Source: an uncultured Mailhella sp. (GTDB lineage: Bacteria; Desulfobacterota; Desulfovibrionia; Desulfovibrionales; Desulfovibrionaceae). From it: a stretch of DNA of 7,985 nt. A program made the position numbers and the translations under genes. Numbering within the stretch: the stretch's first letter is position 1; each line of letters opens with the position of its first letter. Location of the stretch: NCBI GenBank assembly GCA_910579055.1, contig CAJTSU010000163.1:1-7985 (forward strand), given 5' to 3'. Below are positions 6,704 through 7,985 of this stretch, piece after piece. The notes under the pieces were generated by a model. That model saw nothing but the letters and a program-made list of their open reading frames with translations, was not told the DNA's origin and made no database searches.

Positions 6704-7945
6704 TTAACGCTCCATTTCCTGTTTTCTTTCCAGCTGTGGCTTGGGTTTGGGCCGTTCAAAAGTCCTCTGTCCTGTATCGCGTATCTTCTGACCGTCTGCC
6801 AGCACAAAAACGCTTCGGCCTTCCTTGTCTCTTTCCATATGCTTGATGCCCCATTGGGCGGCCATGTAGCGTAGGGCGTGGCTTCTTGCTCCTTCGCTGA
6901 ATGTGATGCGCTTGCCTGAATCACAGATTTTTTCGCCGTCCGGCAAGGTGTAAATAAGGTGGCCGTGCCGGGAAATGTCGGTTTTCACTCCCGGCAAGAG
7001 ACTTTCCATCAGGATCTGGCTGGAAAGCCGTCTTTTTGTTTTGGAGTTGAGATTGTCATTTTCAAGAATGGCCGTTTTTTGGGCGAGCATGACGGCACGA
7101 GTCTGCATATGCTCCCCTTTATGCTCCATGTCGGGCGAGACTTCTTCTTGCCGGGAACGGAGAACCGTCAGAGCGGCCTCGTCACCGGAACGGGCTTTAT
7201 GCCGCAAGAATTCCATCCAGTTCCCCGGCTGCCGCATTTCAAGAGCCTGGCGCTCCTGCATTTCTTTCTGTCTTGACAATTGGAGCACATACCTGCGGGT
7301 TTTTTGGCCAAGAGTTTGTCTGTCCATAGCCTCACGGTACGCGCTCCATTTCCGCCGAATGGCCGCACGCTCCACCTCGTAGACCATACGCGCGGCCTTG
7401 AATTCGGTCCAAAGCATTTCAAGCTCAGCGGCCTTTTGAATGGGCCTGGGGCGATAGCGGATCTCGCTGGGCGGCAACTTTTCCCGGTTTTTTTGGAATG
7501 TGCCGAACCTGGCTTGCAATTTCCTGAATGAAACTTCGCGGTGAACCGTACTTGCCTTGGCCGTCTGCTTGCCGTGCCGATCTCTGACCACAAGCCCGGC
7601 TCCTCGCGGCATCAGTTCAAGGCCATGCCGGGCAAAAATCTGATGCACGTCCTCCCACGCCCGGGCGGATTCCAGCTTTTCAAGAATGGCCGCGCCCTGG
7701 TCATGAGCGTAGCTTTCAAAAGACTGTCGGCCGCTGTGCGCTTCCATCGTCGCCGCCTGACTGCCGATGCCGCGCTCTCTGTCCTGATGGCGTCCATTGT
7801 CCACCGTCAGCCCGTATTCCTTCTCCAGTTGCCGACATAATTTGTCGCGGGCGATATAGTCATGCCAAGGCTCTACCCTCGTCAGTCTTTCAGGATGGAT
7901 CAGGTTATAGGCAACGTGCATATGGGTGTTGGAGAGTATTAACAA
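6704..7945 (-). CDS. MOBP-type (TraI-like) conjugative relaxase, N-terminally truncated, with LPD7-like tail
   Basis: A 413-residue open frame on the minus strand. Relaxase motif III is present near the N-terminus (NTHMHVAYNLIHPERLT, metal-binding H8 and H10, N14), followed by the typical WHDYIARDKLCRQLEKEYGL of RP4 TraI-like proteins. About 100 residues that should precede it, including the nicking tyrosine of motif I and motif II, are missing. The frame is closed by TAA at 7963-7961 and the only in-frame starts are TTG 7945 or ATG 7921. The middle is a long charged helical region. Residues about 327-397 form an LPD7-like tail, in which the pattern DGxKIxDxGxR appears twice. Full-length relaxases nick oriT and stay covalently bound to the strand. 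This fragment should not do so. The break coincides with an AT-rich partial palindrome at the window edge, so insertion, recombination or an assembly junction are all possible. Confidence 0.85.
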   Translation of the reverse strand: MLILSNTHMHVAYNLIHPERLTRVEPWHDYIARDKLCRQLEKEYGLTVDNGRHQDRERGIGSQAATMEAHSGRQSFESYAHDQGAAILEKLESARAWEDVHQIFARHGLELMPRGAGLVVRDRHGKQTAKASTVHREVSFRKLQARFGTFQKNREKLPPSEIRYRPRPIQKAAELEMLWTEFKAARMVYEVERAAIRRKWSAYREAMDRQTLGQKTRRYVLQLSRQKEMQERQALEMRQPGNWMEFLRHKARSGDEAALTVLRSRQEEVSPDMEHKGEHMQTRAVMLAQKTAILENDNLNSKTKRRLSSQILMESLLPGVKTDISRHGHLIYTLPDGEKICDSGKRITFSEGARSHALRYMAAQWGIKHMERDKEGRSVFVLADGQKIRDTGQRTFERPKPKPQLERKQEMER

Positions 7946-7966
7946 TATAATGTAAACATGTTATAC
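7936..7966. repeat. imperfect AT-rich inverted repeat at the relaxase break
   Basis: Arms GTATTAACA (7936-7944) and TGTTATAC (7959-7966) are inverted copies apart from one extra T, separated by 14 nt of AT-rich sequence. It sits exactly where relaxase homology ends. It shares a TAAACA(T)TGTT-like core with the palindrome at 13-37. The arm-spacer-arm design is compatible with a tyrosine-recombinase core site or an element end, but no recombinase gene is present to support this. Confidence 0.4.
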
Positions 7967-7980
7967 CCTCCCCGAGGAGG
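7967..7980. repeat. short GC hairpin at the right edge
   Basis: CCTCC (7967-7971) and GGAGG (7976-7980) form a 5-bp stem with a CCGA loop, just outside the AT-rich inverted repeat. On the minus strand its GGGGAGGG (7973-7966) would act as a strong ribosome binding site 6 nt before an ATG at 7959. That ATG opens only a six-codon frame (MFTLYC), out of phase with the relaxase. The remainder of whatever this belongs to lies beyond the window. Confidence 0.35.
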
Positions 7981-7985
7981 ACAAC

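Noticed and set aside
7959..7985. Integron attC-like or dif-like site at the right edge (GTTATAC...GGACAAC, AT-rich core)
   Set aside because: The bases do not fit the attC GTTRRRY/RYYYAAC ends, and only part of a XerD-type half-site matches, so a specific site name is not supported.

Overview
The window looks like part of the DNA-processing (leading-region-type) block of a conjugative or mobilizable element of the RP4/IncP-like MOBP lineage, carried by a GC-rich proteobacterium. The style of the proteins suggests Desulfovibrio or Bilophila-like Desulfobacterota, but this is a guess from protein resemblance, not something the window proves. There is no rRNA, tRNA, CRISPR array or recognisable insertion-sequence transposase.

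Layout, left to right. Positions 1-53 are AT-rich DNA holding a near-perfect 25-bp palindrome that abuts a TraF-type (S26) transfer peptidase gene missing its N-terminus. From there to 5784 runs one tight plus-strand operon: truncated traF, a small acidic protein, a 700-residue ArdC-zincin/TraC-primase fusion, a 61-residue coiled-coil protein, a TopA-like type IA topoisomerase and an RdgC-like protein. Four of its five internal junctions are overlaps or gaps of no more than 11 nt. A hairpin terminator closes it at 5791-5822. A candidate sigma70-type promoter follows directly and would drive two overlapping, visibly AT-richer genes of unknown function (5890-6694). The last gene, on the minus strand and convergent, is the C-terminal part of a MOBP relaxase with an LPD7-like tail. 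It breaks off just before the HxH motif, next to another AT-rich partial palindrome and the window edge.

How the parts fit: relaxase (nicking), TraF (pilin maturation), primase and topoisomerase (strand conversion and relaxation after transfer), ArdC (ssDNA binding/anti-restriction) and RdgC (DNA binding, restraint of RecA-type recombination) are all jobs linked to plasmid or ICE DNA entering and establishing in a recipient.

The most unusual observation is that three enzymes that depend on a catalytic nucleophile lack the segment that should carry it. The topoisomerase has a clean in-frame deletion of the region holding the active-site tyrosine. TraF lacks the region of its serine, and the relaxase lacks its N-terminal tyrosine motif. 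The last two losses sit at the window edges. The metal-dependent or TOPRIM centres of the ArdC/primase protein, and the TOPRIM centre of the topoisomerase, are intact. This suggests a decaying or remodelled transfer module, or assembly breakpoints at repeats.
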